Translations under genes and position numbers: made by a program
Origin: an uncultured Pseudomonadales bacterium
GTDB taxonomy: Bacteria; Pseudomonadota; Gammaproteobacteria; Pseudomonadales; Azotimanducaceae
Assembly: GCA_937775265.1 (NCBI GenBank)
Contig: CALKBV010000011.1
Location: 1 to 64,000, forward strand
Length of the DNA: 64,000 bases
Direction: 5' to 3'
The notes under the pieces: generated by a model
What the model saw: the letters and a program-made list of their open reading frames with translations, nothing else
Database searches by the model: none
What the model was told of the DNA's origin: nothing
In this document: positions 52,102 to 61,601 of the stretch, in pieces
Position numbering within the stretch: the stretch's first letter is position 1
How the letters are laid out: every line of letters starts with the position of its first letter

Positions 52102-53010
52102 ATGACTGATATCACCCAAACAATATTGCAGGCTCCATCCTGGCGAGATTACCTGGAGATGTGTAAACCCCGGGTCGTCCTGTTGATGTTGCTTTGCACG
52201 TTGGTCGGAATGTTTCTGGCAACCAATGAAATGGTGCCACTTGATGTGATTGTGTTTGGCAGCCTTGGTGTGGCGCTAGTTGCGAGTTCTGCTGCTGCGC
52301 TCAATCATCTTGTTGATGCCAATATCGACGCGAAAATGGCCAGAACCCGGAATCGTCCTCTTGCCCAGGGACGGGTCACCAACATGCAAGGTGCCGTTTT
52401 TGTGGGTGTTACTGGTATTGCGGGTATTGGCATCCTTGCTGTGCTGATTAATCCGCTGACAGCTTGGCTTAACCTTGCTTCGTGGCTCGGTTATGGTGTT
52501 GTTTACACCATGTACCTGAAACGCGCGACCCCCCAGAACATTGTTATAGGCGGTTTGTTTGGCGCGGCTCCTCCATTGTTCGGCTGGACAGCTGTGACAG
52601 GCAGTGTTGATGGTGGTGGGTTATTGCTGGTTCTGATTATATTTGCCTGGACGCCGCCGCATTTCTGGGCTCTGGCGATTGACCGCATGGAAGAATATCG
52701 GGATGTCGATATTCCCATGTTGCCGGTAACTCATGGCGCGCACTACACCAAGGTACATATCCTGCTCTATACGATCATCATGGTCATTACGTCGGTGCTA
52801 CCGTTCGTTATCGGGATGAGCAATATTCTTTACTTGTTAACGGCGTTGGCTCTCGGTGCGGGCTTTATGTACTGGGCGTTGGTCCTGTTGTTAACGGATG
52901 ACGAAAAAGCACCGATGGAGACATTCCGGTATTCGATCTTTTACCTGATGGCAATATTTGTTGCACTCCTGGTAGATCATTACCTTTTCCCCGTCACTTA
53001 TACAGCCTAG
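52102..53010 (+). CDS. ctaB: Protoheme IX farnesyltransferase
   Basis: Adds the farnesyl group to heme b, giving heme O. The 302-aa UbiA-family membrane protein has about nine helices and the metal-binding motif NHLVDANIDAKMARTRNRPL, with YTMYLKRATPQNIVIGGLFGAAPPLFGW next. The usual upstream neighbour ctaA (heme A synthase) is missing; only about 170 non-coding bases separate it from the preceding gene. Confidence 0.97.
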   Translation: MTDITQTILQAPSWRDYLEMCKPRVVLLMLLCTLVGMFLATNEMVPLDVIVFGSLGVALVASSAAALNHLVDANIDAKMARTRNRPLAQGRVTNMQGAVFVGVTGIAGIGILAVLINPLTAWLNLASWLGYGVVYTMYLKRATPQNIVIGGLFGAAPPLFGWTAVTGSVDGGGLLLVLIIFAWTPPHFWALAIDRMEEYRDVDIPMLPVTHGAHYTKVHILLYTIIMVITSVLPFVIGMSNILYLLTALALGAGFMYWALVLLLTDDEKAPMETFRYSIFYLMAIFVALLVDHYLFPVTYTA

Positions 53011-53028
53011 AACGAGCTACCTAACGAT

Positions 53029-53646
53029 ATGGAACCTGGCGTCAGGAACACACTGCTTGGCATAGCCGCCTTTATTTCAGTCATGCTGGGACTGATGCTC
53101 GCGAGCATCATAATCCCAAGACCCATGAGCGCCGAAGACGCCGCAAAGCTTGGATACTATCGATTTGATGAACCCCGACTGATCTCTGGGTTCGTCATGA
53201 CTGACCACCTGGGACGCCGTGCTGAGTTATCCAGTTTGAAAGGAGGTTGGTCTTTACTCTTTTTTGGGTTCACCACGTGCCCTGATGTTTGCCCAACCAC
53301 TTTAAGCGTACTAAATGACGCCATTAGCCCTCTTGATGATCCTCCAGCCGTTGTGATGGTGAGTGTCGACCCGGACCGCGATACACCGGAGCGGCTCGCG
53401 CAATACGTCCCGGCTTTTAACCCCAATTTCATCGGCTATACCGGTACATTTGAAGAAACCGTAAAGCTCGCGGCGCAATTGAATATTGCCTTCGGGAAAG
53501 TGCCCGGCCTTCTGCCAGGGTCTTATCTTGTTGATCATTCGGCGTCTCTGGTTCTGATAGATCCAGACGGTCGGTATGCCGGGTTTATTAAAGCGCCGCA
53601 CAATTCTTCTAACATACAACGAGTCCTTCGGGACCTGTCATTCTAG
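53029..53646 (+). CDS. SCO1/SenC family copper chaperone
   Basis: Delivers copper to the CuA site of oxidase subunit II. The 205-aa protein has one N-terminal membrane anchor (about 9-30) and a thioredoxin fold. The copper ligands are Cys84 and Cys88 in TTCPDVCPTT and His170 in VDHSASLVLIDPDG. It closes the oxidase cluster, 18 bp after ctaB. Confidence 0.96.
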   Translation: MEPGVRNTLLGIAAFISVMLGLMLASIIIPRPMSAEDAAKLGYYRFDEPRLISGFVMTDHLGRRAELSSLKGGWSLLFFGFTTCPDVCPTTLSVLNDAISPLDDPPAVVMVSVDPDRDTPERLAQYVPAFNPNFIGYTGTFEETVKLAAQLNIAFGKVPGLLPGSYLVDHSASLVLIDPDGRYAGFIKAPHNSSNIQRVLRDLSF

Positions 53647-53709
53647 CTTGCGCCATAATCGATTCGTTGGCAGAATAACCATTATTTCGCGGTACAGTTT
53701 TAAAACCAC

Positions 53710-55032
53710 ATGTCCTACAATGGCCGCAATATCTATGCTGGTGTCCCTGTGAGTGCCAATCTGCAATTAGAAAATGAATCCCAGCTGGCGGCACTCTATC
53801 TTTCAGTCAGGAATCAGACACTGGCGCTTTGTGCGCCTCTGGAGGTAGAGGATTACCAGATTCAGCCAATGGCTGACGCTAGTCCTCCCAAGTGGCATCT
53901 GGCTCACGTCACCTGGTTTTTTGAAACTTTTTTACTAAAGCCGTTCAGCAATAACTACCGCGTTTTTGACCCATCTTTCGAAGGGCTGTTTAACTCTTAT
54001 TACAACGGTGTTGGTAAACCTTTTAGCCGGGCTAACCGGGGTTTTCTGTCGCGCCCTACCCTTGCGCGTGTGCTTGAGTACCGGCATTACGTTGATGAGA
54101 AAATGCTTGAACTGATTCAAACGTCGATGATTGATGAAATCGGTTTTCGAATTCAACTGGGGCTAAATCACGAACAGCAACACCAGGAATTAATCCTGAC
54201 TGATATAAAATACAACCTTGGAAATAACCCGCTTAAACCCGTATATGTTGACCAGAAAGCTGACGATAGCCTCGAATTTAACGCCCGCTGGGTCGAGTTT
54301 GACGGTGGGTTAGTTGAATCAGGTACAGATGCAGGCCAAGAATTTGTCTTCGATAATGAAATGCCCAGGCACCATGTTTTCCTTCAGCCATTTAAGCTAT
54401 CTACGAATCTTGTCAGTAATGGTGAGTTTGTAGAGTTTATTGAAGATGGTGGTTACGAGAGACCGGAGTTGTGGCTTTCAGATGGTTGGGCAGGATTGCA
54501 GGCGCAGCAAGATCAACGGTGGAGCATGCCACTTTACTGGCGTAAACAAGGTGACAATTATTTTGAATACCGCCTGACAGGGGAACAATTGGCTGATCCA
54601 AACCGTCCGGTCTGTCATGTCAGTGCATACGAGGCAGATGCCTATGCCAGATGGAAAGGGTGCAGACTACCTACTGAGCACGAGTGGGAACATGCAGCAG
54701 TAGACGCGCCTGTCGAGGGCAATTTTGTAGACTCGAAGCTGTTTCATCCTTCAGGTCAAAGCGGTGAGGGAATGCAAAGCCAGTTTGGTAATGTCTGGGA
54801 ATGGACCCAGTCAGGTTACGGGGCCTACCCCTCCTTCAAACCGTTTGACGGACAGTTGGGCGAATACAATGGCAAGTTTATGGCGAACCAACTGGTGCTT
54901 CGAGGAGGATCGTGCGCGTCACCCCGCTCCCACATCAGACCGACCTATCGGAATTTCTTTTACCCTCCAGATCGATGGCAGTTTTCAGGCATTCGACTTG
55001 CGCAGGATTTAATCAGCAAGGAACGTTTATGA
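53710..55032 (+). CDS. egtB: Ergothioneine biosynthesis sulfoxide synthase EgtB
   Basis: Non-heme iron enzyme that joins a sulfur donor (gamma-Glu-Cys or Cys) to hercynine. The 440-aa protein has an N-terminal DinB-like domain with iron-binding histidines in WHLAH (62-66) and HEQQH (154-158). A C-terminal FGE-sulfatase domain has MPRHHVFLQPF, GNVWEWTQSGYGAYP and LRGGSCASPRSHIRPTYRNFF. It overlaps egtD by 4 bp. The sulfur donor cannot be read safely from sequence. Confidence 0.94.
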   Translation: MSYNGRNIYAGVPVSANLQLENESQLAALYLSVRNQTLALCAPLEVEDYQIQPMADASPPKWHLAHVTWFFETFLLKPFSNNYRVFDPSFEGLFNSYYNGVGKPFSRANRGFLSRPTLARVLEYRHYVDEKMLELIQTSMIDEIGFRIQLGLNHEQQHQELILTDIKYNLGNNPLKPVYVDQKADDSLEFNARWVEFDGGLVESGTDAGQEFVFDNEMPRHHVFLQPFKLSTNLVSNGEFVEFIEDGGYERPELWLSDGWAGLQAQQDQRWSMPLYWRKQGDNYFEYRLTGEQLADPNRPVCHVSAYEADAYARWKGCRLPTEHEWEHAAVDAPVEGNFVDSKLFHPSGQSGEGMQSQFGNVWEWTQSGYGAYPSFKPFDGQLGEYNGKFMANQLVLRGGSCASPRSHIRPTYRNFFYPPDRWQFSGIRLAQDLISKERL

Positions 55033-55988
55033 ATGCCCTGTCTACGGTTTACTTCTATGATCAGGGAGTTGAGGCCAGTGATTTCACTGATGAGATCGTG
55101 GTGGGTTTGAGCAAGACTCAAAAAACCTTGTCGCCAAAGTTTTTCTATGACGAGAAGGGGTCGCAGTTATTCACAGAGATTACTCGGCAGCCAGAGTACT
55201 ATCCGACAAGAACAGAAACGCAATTATTGCGTGACCACGCGAGTGAGATTAGCCAGCTGATCGGTGAAGACTTTCTGTTGATCGAATATGGCAGTGGGTC
55301 TTCAGAGAAGATAAGAATCCTGTTGGATAGCCTGAGACCAAGTCTTTACGCACCGCTCGACATATCCAGGGATTACCTGGCCCAGGCGGCTGAAGCCCTT
55401 GGTCGAGAGTACCCTTGGTTGGAGGTTCATGCGACCTGCGTTGATTTCACGGCTGACTTTGAACTGCCCTTTGAAAGTGAAAAAAGACATGTGAGCTTCT
55501 TCCCGGGTTCCAGTATTGGTAATTTTGAGAGAAGCGATGCGATGGCGTTTTTAACCCGTATCCGCTCACTGGTAGGAGCCGACGGCGGTTTGTTGATAGG
55601 CGTCGACATGAAGAAAGACATCAAAGTGCTAAACGAAGCCTATAACGATAAGAGCGGCGTCACCGCAGATTTTAACCTTAATATTCTCGAACACATCAAT
55701 CGGGAATATGGTGCAAATTTTGACCTCGGCCGGTTTAGACACGAAGCAACATACGATGTGGCACAAGGTTGTATCCAGATGTTTCTGGTAAGCACCTGCG
55801 ATCAATCTGTCAGTGTTGCGGGTCAGAACTTTCAATTTTCTGATGGCGAGAAAGTACACACAGAAAACTCCCACAAATATACCGTCGATGAAGTACTGGG
55901 AATGGCGGTGAACGCTGGTTTTTCGAGAGCAAAAACCTGGCTCGATGAAGACGAACTATTTGGTGTTTTTTATTTATACAGTGAGTGA
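55029..55988 (+). CDS. egtD: L-histidine N(alpha)-methyltransferase EgtD
   Basis: Trimethylates histidine to hercynine, the first step to ergothioneine. The 319-aa protein starts at ATG 55029 (overlapping the egtB stop). It has the signature PKFFYDEKGSQLFTEITRQPEYYPTRTE, the SAM motif EYGSGSSEKIRILLD (86-100) and FFPGSSIGNFE. A longer frame from 54912 runs antiphase into egtB and is not supported. It converges with thrB, the stops overlapping by 15 bp. Confidence 0.95.
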   Translation: MNALSTVYFYDQGVEASDFTDEIVVGLSKTQKTLSPKFFYDEKGSQLFTEITRQPEYYPTRTETQLLRDHASEISQLIGEDFLLIEYGSGSSEKIRILLDSLRPSLYAPLDISRDYLAQAAEALGREYPWLEVHATCVDFTADFELPFESEKRHVSFFPGSSIGNFERSDAMAFLTRIRSLVGADGGLLIGVDMKKDIKVLNEAYNDKSGVTADFNLNILEHINREYGANFDLGRFRHEATYDVAQGCIQMFLVSTCDQSVSVAGQNFQFSDGEKVHTENSHKYTVDEVLGMAVNAGFSRAKTWLDEDELFGVFYLYSE

Positions 55989-56888
55989 GCTTGCAAGACG
56001 CAGCATTTCTGCCGGTGGCTTGAGCGGTGGGTCGCCACTTAGAAAACGCGTCAGGGCAAATCGGGCCGCGCTGGTTCGTTGAAGTGGAACCAGTGCCTGG
56101 GCCTCTTCTTTCTCCAAGGGGCGGATCTCTTCATAGCCAGCAATCAATGAAACGCGAAACGCTTCATTGATGGTTCCTGAGGATGTCTGACACCAATCAT
56201 TGATAGCGATTGCTATATCCTGAATCAGGATGTCGTGACATGCGTGATAAAAATCGATAACACCTTTGAGTTCACCCTGATCGGTGAACAGTGCATTGTC
56301 CTTGAACAGGTCTCCATGGATCACGCCAGTCGGCAGTTCCAGTGCGTCAATGCGCTCGTACTCGCCAATTAATTTCGTGAGCAGCGTTCTTTCGGGATCG
56401 CTCAGCCTGTTTGAAATAGAATTCAGAGTGCTTTGCATCCAGCCAAGATGGTATGGATTTTCCCGCGTCGGTTTGAAACTGCTTAACGCCTGATGAGCGC
56501 CACTAAGAAATCTTCCGATTTGAAAGCAATGATCTTCGTTGACCGTTACCAGGTGGCTACCTTCAAGTCTCGGTTGCAGGAAAGTGGGTTTTCCACAAAA
56601 AATGGTAGAAGACATTCCGTCGAGCGTGGAGTGCGGAGCAGCGACCGGCAGGCCTTGATAAAAGAGATGTGACACAACCTTGTTGAAAAAAGGAGCCTCA
56701 TCGAAACCGAACTGTTCGATGATGGTCAGAACATACTCAACATCGCCTGAACCGCTATCCAGGGTGATAAAATAATTAGAGTTCTCTATGCCACCCGTAA
56801 CAGGCGTGCACGCCTTGAGCTCGCCTTTGCCAAACATCACGAGGTATCTTTCGAGTGCTTCCTCAGTAAATGTCGTAAAGGCTGCCAT
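55974..56888 (-). CDS. thrB: Homoserine kinase (APH-fold type)
   Basis: Phosphorylates homoserine in threonine synthesis. The 304-aa protein belongs to the choline/aminoglycoside-kinase fold ThrB seen in pseudomonads. It starts MAAFTTFTEEALERYLVMFG, with GGIENSNYFI as nucleotide loop and the catalytic loop GVIHGDLFKDNALF followed by GVIDFYHA. The thrB - small gene - polA order matches Pseudomonas, which supports the substrate. Confidence 0.92.
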   Translation of the reverse strand: MAAFTTFTEEALERYLVMFGKGELKACTPVTGGIENSNYFITLDSGSGDVEYVLTIIEQFGFDEAPFFNKVVSHLFYQGLPVAAPHSTLDGMSSTIFCGKPTFLQPRLEGSHLVTVNEDHCFQIGRFLSGAHQALSSFKPTRENPYHLGWMQSTLNSISNRLSDPERTLLTKLIGEYERIDALELPTGVIHGDLFKDNALFTDQGELKGVIDFYHACHDILIQDIAIAINDWCQTSSGTINEAFRVSLIAGYEEIRPLEKEEAQALVPLQRTSAARFALTRFLSGDPPLKPPAEMLRLASSLTV

Positions 56889-56891
56889 TGG

Positions 56892-57200
56892 CTACCATTC
56901 CTTGATGACCCATTGGGGGTAGAGCTTTTTCTGGTGATCAAGGCCCTCAATCCGCTGGGCGCCGTTTAATGGAACCATGTAGTAGGCTAGACCCTTTTTT
57001 GGAACGACTTTGATCATGGTGAGCATTCCGTTCTGGCGGTACTCATAAATCAGGCGATCTTCGCCTTCGATGAGTTCAATTTGATCTTCGTCGTATTCTT
57101 CCGGTGATGGTGCAGCAGATGCTATTTCTGTAAGAAACAGTAAGCCAACTAGCAGTGCCAATGGAAAAAGGGTGGTGTTCACAGTATCTTTGCCCTTCAT
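56892..57200 (-). CDS. Small exported protein (DUF2782-like)
   Basis: From ATG 57200 this is a 102-aa protein with a signal peptide (TTLFPLALLVGLLFLTEIASA) and a short acidic then basic beta-rich domain (EEYDEDQIELIEGEDRLIYEYRQNGMLTMIKVVPKKGLAYYMVP). It is 3 bp upstream of thrB and divergent from polA, the place of DUF2782 genes in pseudomonads. A GTG at 57182 is another possible start. The function is unknown. Confidence 0.8.
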   Translation of the reverse strand: MKGKDTVNTTLFPLALLVGLLFLTEIASAAPSPEEYDEDQIELIEGEDRLIYEYRQNGMLTMIKVVPKKGLAYYMVPLNGAQRIEGLDHQKKLYPQWVIKEW

Positions 57201-57214
57201 GAGCGAGGTTAAAA

Positions 57215-59920
57215 ATGAAGAATAATTATCAGGTGGTGCTGGTCGACGGGTCATCGTACCTTTTTCGAGCATATCATGCACTGCCGCAACTGGTTTCGTC
57301 CAAAGGCCAGGCAACCGGGGCCATCAAGGGTGTTATCAGCATGATTCGTAAGCTGATAGCGGAGTATCCCGACAGCCATATTGCCGTCGTGTTTGATGCA
57401 AAGGGTAAGTCCTTTCGTAACGAGATTTATAAGGATTACAAAGCCAACAGACCGCCGATGCCGGATGAGCTGCGCAGCCAGATAGAGCCCATCCATAACA
57501 TTATCCGATTGATGGGGTTACCTATTCTAGTTGTTGATCACGTAGAGGCGGACGACGTCATTGGGACACTCGCCACGCAGGCGACGGCAAAGAAAATGGA
57601 TGTGCTGGTCTCAACAGGAGACAAGGATATGGCGCAGCTGGTGACGCCCCATGTGACCTTGATCAATACCATGACTGATACCCTGATGGATGGGCCCGGT
57701 GTGGAAGAGAAGTTCGGCGTTCGCGCCGACCAGATCATTGACTACTTAGCGCTGGTGGGTGATACCTCAGATAATATTCCGGGTGTCCCAAAGTGTGGTC
57801 CCAAAACCGCGGTGAAGTGGTTGCAGGCGTTTGAGTCGCTCAACGGAGTGATGTCAAATGCGGAATCGGTAAAAGGTAAAGTTGGCGAGTATCTGCGTGA
57901 TTCGCTGGAATTCCTACCGATGTCTTACGAGCTTGCCACTATCAAAAAAGACCTGGAGCTTGAGTATAGTGTTCATGAGCTTGCGCCCTCAGAGCCAGAT
58001 TCAGAGGGGCTACTTGCCATATTTACCGAGCTCGAGTTCAGGCCCTGGGTAAATGAGATAAATAGCGATGCATCCGCCGACACCAACGAGAGCCCACTTA
58101 CGCCGACCGTTGTGACTGAATACGAGACTGTATTTGAGGAGACTCAGCTGGATATTTGGTTGGAAAAACTGGCAAAGGCTGATGCGTTTGCTTTTGACAC
58201 TGAAACAACCTCAATCGATTATATGAAAGCGAAACTGGTCGGATTGTCTTTTTGCTGTGAAGCAGGAAAGGCGGCCTATGTGCCGATGGCACACAACTAT
58301 GAAGGTGCACCAGTTCAACTTGCAATGGAGTTGGTGCTATCGAAGATACGATTATTACTCGAGAACCCCGAAAAAACCGTTATAGGTCAAAATCTTAAGT
58401 ACGATATTAGTGTGATGGCTAGGCATGGCGTGAGCATCAAGGCAAAGGTAATCGACACCATGCTGGAATCCTATGTTCTGAATTCTGTCGCGTCCCGTCA
58501 CAATATGGATGACCTTGCGTTGAACTATCTTGGTCTGTCGACGGTGCATTTTGAGGACATTGCCGGCAAGGGCGCCAAGCAGCTGACGTTTAATCAGATT
58601 GAGCTTGGCAAGGCGGGACACTACGCAGCGGAAGACGCTGACATAACGTTCCGGTTGCACCAGGCCTTATGGCCAAGACTTCAGGCCGAAGGCAGATTGG
58701 CCTCGGTCTATCAGGATATTGAAATACCTCTCGTGCCTATTCTGTCGGATGTGGAACGCGGTGGTGTACTACTGGACGAGGAACAGTTAATGCTGCAAAG
58801 CAGGGAGTTGGAAAAACGCCTTCATGAACTTGAACAGGAAGCCTATGGCTTGGCAGGCGAAGAATTCAACCTCGGTTCTCCAAAACAATTGCAGCAGTTA
58901 TTTTTTGAAAAACTGGGTTTACCGGTTATCAAAAAGACGCCCAAGGGCCAGCCTTCAACTGCGGAACCAGTGTTACAGGAATTGGCACTCGACTACCCTT
59001 TGCCCAGGGTGATTATGGAGTATCGCGGGCTGTCCAAGCTCAAATCTACCTATACCGATCAGCTGCCTAAACAGATAGCGCAAAGCACGGGCAGGATACA
59101 TACCTCTTATCATCAGGCAGTGACGGCGACCGGGCGACTTTCAAGCTCGGACCCAAACCTGCAGAACATTCCCATCAGGACGCAAGAAGGTCGGCGCGTA
59201 AGGCGGGCATTTATTGCGCCAGATGGGTACAAGATCATGGCGGCTGACTATTCCCAGATTGAGTTGCGAATTATGGCCCACCTTTCGCAGGACAAGGGCC
59301 TGATACATGCCTTTAAAAATGGGCTCGATATTCATAAGGCAACCGCAGCTGAAGTGTTTGGGGGGGCGGTGTCAGATGTATCTGATGATCACAGGAGAAG
59401 TGCTAAAGCGATTAACTTTGGCTTGATCTACGGTATGTCTGCATTCGGTTTGTCGAGGCAGCTGAATATTTCTCGCGGCGCCGCGCAGGATTATATCGAC
59501 CTTTACTTTAATCGTTACCCCGGTGTGAAGGATTACATGGATCGAACGCGTGCTCTAGCAGCGGACCAAGGCTATGTGGAAACCATTTTCGGACGAAGGC
59601 TATACCTCCCGGAAATCAGGGCTAGTAACTTTCAGCGTAGGCAGGCTGCAGAGCGGACGGCGATTAATGCACCGATGCAGGGAACAGCGGCGGATATTAT
59701 CAAGAAGGCCATGATTACTGTGCATGGTTGGCTGGCATCATCGAACCTTGATACGCGTATGACGATGCAGGTTCACGACGAACTGGTCCTGGAAGTGCCT
59801 GAGGGAAATGTCCAGGAGGTAGCAAGCGGTGTTGAAAAGTTGATGTCCGGTGCCGCTGAGCTGTGTATTCCTTTAGTTGTTGAGGCTGGGGTTGGTGACA
59901 ATTGGGATGAGGCTCATTAG
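57215..59920 (+). CDS. polA: DNA polymerase I
   Basis: Repair and Okazaki-fragment polymerase with all three activities. The 901-aa protein has an N-terminal 5'-3' exonuclease (VLVDGSSYLFRAYHALP, VEADDVIGTLA, GDTSDNIPGVP). A 3'-5' proofreading domain follows with its DTETTS motif intact. The polymerase motifs are SSDPNLQNIPIRT, DYSQIELRIMAHLS (motif A), RRSAKAINFGLIYGMSAFGL (motif B) and QVHDELVLEVP (motif C). GAGG lies just before the start ATG. Confidence 0.98.
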   Translation: MKNNYQVVLVDGSSYLFRAYHALPQLVSSKGQATGAIKGVISMIRKLIAEYPDSHIAVVFDAKGKSFRNEIYKDYKANRPPMPDELRSQIEPIHNIIRLMGLPILVVDHVEADDVIGTLATQATAKKMDVLVSTGDKDMAQLVTPHVTLINTMTDTLMDGPGVEEKFGVRADQIIDYLALVGDTSDNIPGVPKCGPKTAVKWLQAFESLNGVMSNAESVKGKVGEYLRDSLEFLPMSYELATIKKDLELEYSVHELAPSEPDSEGLLAIFTELEFRPWVNEINSDASADTNESPLTPTVVTEYETVFEETQLDIWLEKLAKADAFAFDTETTSIDYMKAKLVGLSFCCEAGKAAYVPMAHNYEGAPVQLAMELVLSKIRLLLENPEKTVIGQNLKYDISVMARHGVSIKAKVIDTMLESYVLNSVASRHNMDDLALNYLGLSTVHFEDIAGKGAKQLTFNQIELGKAGHYAAEDADITFRLHQALWPRLQAEGRLASVYQDIEIPLVPILSDVERGGVLLDEEQLMLQSRELEKRLHELEQEAYGLAGEEFNLGSPKQLQQLFFEKLGLPVIKKTPKGQPSTAEPVLQELALDYPLPRVIMEYRGLSKLKSTYTDQLPKQIAQSTGRIHTSYHQAVTATGRLSSSDPNLQNIPIRTQEGRRVRRAFIAPDGYKIMAADYSQIELRIMAHLSQDKGLIHAFKNGLDIHKATAAEVFGGAVSDVSDDHRRSAKAINFGLIYGMSAFGLSRQLNISRGAAQDYIDLYFNRYPGVKDYMDRTRALAADQGYVETIFGRRLYLPEIRASNFQRRQAAERTAINAPMQGTAADIIKKAMITVHGWLASSNLDTRMTMQVHDELVLEVPEGNVQEVASGVEKLMSGAAELCIPLVVEAGVGDNWDEAH

Positions 59921-59961
59921 AGCGAGCTTTGACGAGAGCTCCGGTTTTACTGGTTTTTCCA

Positions 59962-59985
59962 AAAAGTGGAGTAACCTCCACTTTT
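59962..59985. terminator. Rho-independent terminator after polA
   Basis: AAAAGTGGAG-TAAC-CTCCACTTTT is a perfect 10-bp stem with a 4-nt loop and flanking A and T runs, 42 bp after the polA stop. It could act in both directions. Confidence 0.8.
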
Positions 59986-60026
59986 GTTGTTGAACTTTGC
60001 TGTGATCATCCGGTCATAATATACGT

Positions 60027-60116
60027 AAGCAATAGCTTCGGTAATTTTCCCCCCAAAAGAACCGAAGTGCGGGCCCTGGTCACCACTCTCCCCTAACGTT
60101 GGCCAGGGCCTTCTTT
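60027..60116 (+). ncRNA. Candidate small RNA in the polA-engB gap (Spot 42/ErsA position)
   Basis: About 90 nt with two hairpins. The first is CTTCGGT (60036-60042) with ACCGAAG (60061-60067), whose 18-nt loop holds TTTTCCCCCC, a typical anti-Shine-Dalgarno seed. The second, terminator-like hairpin is GGCCCTGG (60072-60079) with CCAGGGCC (60103-60110), followed by TTCTTT. Possible promoter elements are TTGAAC (59990-59995) and CATAAT (60015-60020), with a rather long 19-nt spacer. Spot 42 in E. coli and ErsA in P. aeruginosa are encoded in this same gap. The 5' end is a guess. Confidence 0.55.
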
Positions 60117-60118
60117 AC

Positions 60119-60706
60119 TTAAGGTTCCAGCCACTCCGTTAGACTTTTTTCAAGTTCTTTAATGCCTAGTTTTTTGGTTGCAGAGAATACCTGGGCCGTT
60201 ATCTCAGGTGGCAGATGTTTCCGCAGACCCAGCAGGCCGTTCTGTTGGCCGCCTCGTTTCAGTTTGTCGGCCTTGGTTAAAAGGATGTGTAAGGGCAAAC
60301 CACTGTCGATAGACCATTCAATCATCATTTTGTCGAATTCCTTCAACGGGTGCCGGATATCCATTAGCAGCACCATACCGCGGAGGCTTTTCCGATCACG
60401 CAGATACTCATCCAGATGGCGATGCCAGTGCTCTTTGATCGAAATAGGCACTTTCGCGTAACCGTATCCAGGCAAATCTACCAGTTTGGTCTCGTCATCG
60501 AGCGTAAAAAAGTTGATTAACTGCGTTCGACCGGGCGTCTTACTGGTCCTCGCCAGCCCTTTCTGGTCGGTCAAAGCATTGATAGCGCTGGATTTACCCG
60601 CGTTGGAGCGCCCGCAAAAAGCGATCTCGGCTCCTTCATCTGTGGGACACTGAGACAGCGTTGCTGCGCTGGTGACAAATTTTGCTGTTTTGAACTTAAA
60701 AGACAT
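60119..60706 (-). CDS. engB: Ribosome biogenesis GTPase EngB (YihA/YsxC)
   Basis: Essential small GTPase in 50S subunit assembly. From ATG 60706 ([15 protein letters not shown]) it has 195 aa with G1 GRSNAGKSS (32-40), the [12 protein letters not shown] switch, G3 [10 protein letters not shown] and G4 TKADK. An upstream in-frame start at 60760 adds 18 residues without family support. It converges with polA across the candidate small RNA and is divergent from the cytochrome c4 gene. Confidence 0.95.
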   Translation of the reverse strand: MSFKFKTAKFVTSAATLSQCPTDEGAEIAFCGRSNAGKSSAINALTDQKGLARTSKTPGRTQLINFFTLDDETKLVDLPGYGYAKVPISIKEHWHRHLDEYLRDRKSLRGMVLLMDIRHPLKEFDKMMIEWSIDSGLPLHILLTKADKLKRGGQQNGLLGLRKHLPPEITAQVFSATKKLGIKELEKSLTEWLEP

Positions 60707-60844
60707 TTTTAGCCGTATTATCCCAACTGCAGGTGCTTTGTTATACAATGCGTCCCGCATTCTAGCACCCTCTTCAAATTAGGGCGTGCCTGGCAACACC
60801 AACTGTTGCCTTCACACAGAAAAGTGGACTTAAGAAGTGACGCT

Positions 60845-61447
60845 ATGAAAAAGATTATAATATTTGCAGTACTCGCCTTTATGGCGCCAATGACTTATGC
60901 AGAAGGTAACGCCGCAAGCGGCAAGGGTCTCGCTGGTACCTGCCTTGCCTGCCACGGAGAAATCGGCAACAGCCCTGCGTCAATGTTCCCAAATATTGCG
61001 GGACAAAACGCTCAGTACCTTCTCAAGCAATTACTTGAAATTCAAAGCGGTCAAAGACAAGTGCTCACCATGACGGGCATTCTGGACAATCTGTCCGAAA
61101 GCGATCTGTCAGATATCGCCGCCTACTACGAGAGCCAGTCCCGGAACCAGGGTACGGCGAAGCAAGATCTTGTAGAGTTGGGTGAATCGATCTATCGCGC
61201 CGGTATACCGCGCAAAAATATCGCAGCATGCACCGCCTGCCACTCGCCAACCGGTAACGGTAACGGTCCAGCGGTCTTTCCTGCACTCGCAGGTCAGTGG
61301 CCTGAATATACAGTTACTCAGCTAAAAAACTTTCAGTCAGGGGAACGGCACAATGATGGAGATTCCCAGATGATGCGGATTACAGCGATGGACATGAACG
61401 AAAAAGAAATGACGGCTGTTGCCTCGTACCTATACGGACTGAGGTAG
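60845..61447 (+). CDS. Diheme cytochrome c4
   Basis: Periplasmic electron carrier that can feed the terminal oxidases. From ATG 60845 it has 200 aa: a signal peptide (KKIIIFAVLAFMAPMTYA) and two cytochrome c domains with CLACH (33-37) and CTACH (129-133). Each is followed by a PNIAGQ or PALAGQ segment and a distal methionine. The engB-cc4-dsbA order is conserved in pseudomonads. Confidence 0.95.
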   Translation: MKKIIIFAVLAFMAPMTYAEGNAASGKGLAGTCLACHGEIGNSPASMFPNIAGQNAQYLLKQLLEIQSGQRQVLTMTGILDNLSESDLSDIAAYYESQSRNQGTAKQDLVELGESIYRAGIPRKNIAACTACHSPTGNGNGPAVFPALAGQWPEYTVTQLKNFQSGERHNDGDSQMMRITAMDMNEKEMTAVASYLYGLR

Positions 61448-61466
61448 TTCCTGAACATTCGATGGA

Positions 61467-61491
61467 GGGCGGTATTTTCCGTCCTTTTTTT
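61467..61491 (+). terminator. Rho-independent terminator after cytochrome c4
   Basis: GGGCGG-TATTTT-CCGTCC (six pairs, one G-U) followed by seven Ts, 20 bp after the stop codon. Confidence 0.75.
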
Positions 61492-61601
61492 ATCTCTTCC
61501 ATAATGGCAGGATTCGCAGGTAAGAACGAACCGCGCAAAATTCTGTGCGGCAATTCGTCACAGAAAGAGTACCTAACGTAATAATAGAAAAGAGGTTAAA
61601 T

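Noticed and set aside
54912..55028. Longer N-terminus for egtD beginning inside egtB
   Set aside because: The extra 39 residues are an out-of-frame reading of the EgtB C-terminus; the ATG at 55029 matches the family start and overlaps the egtB stop.
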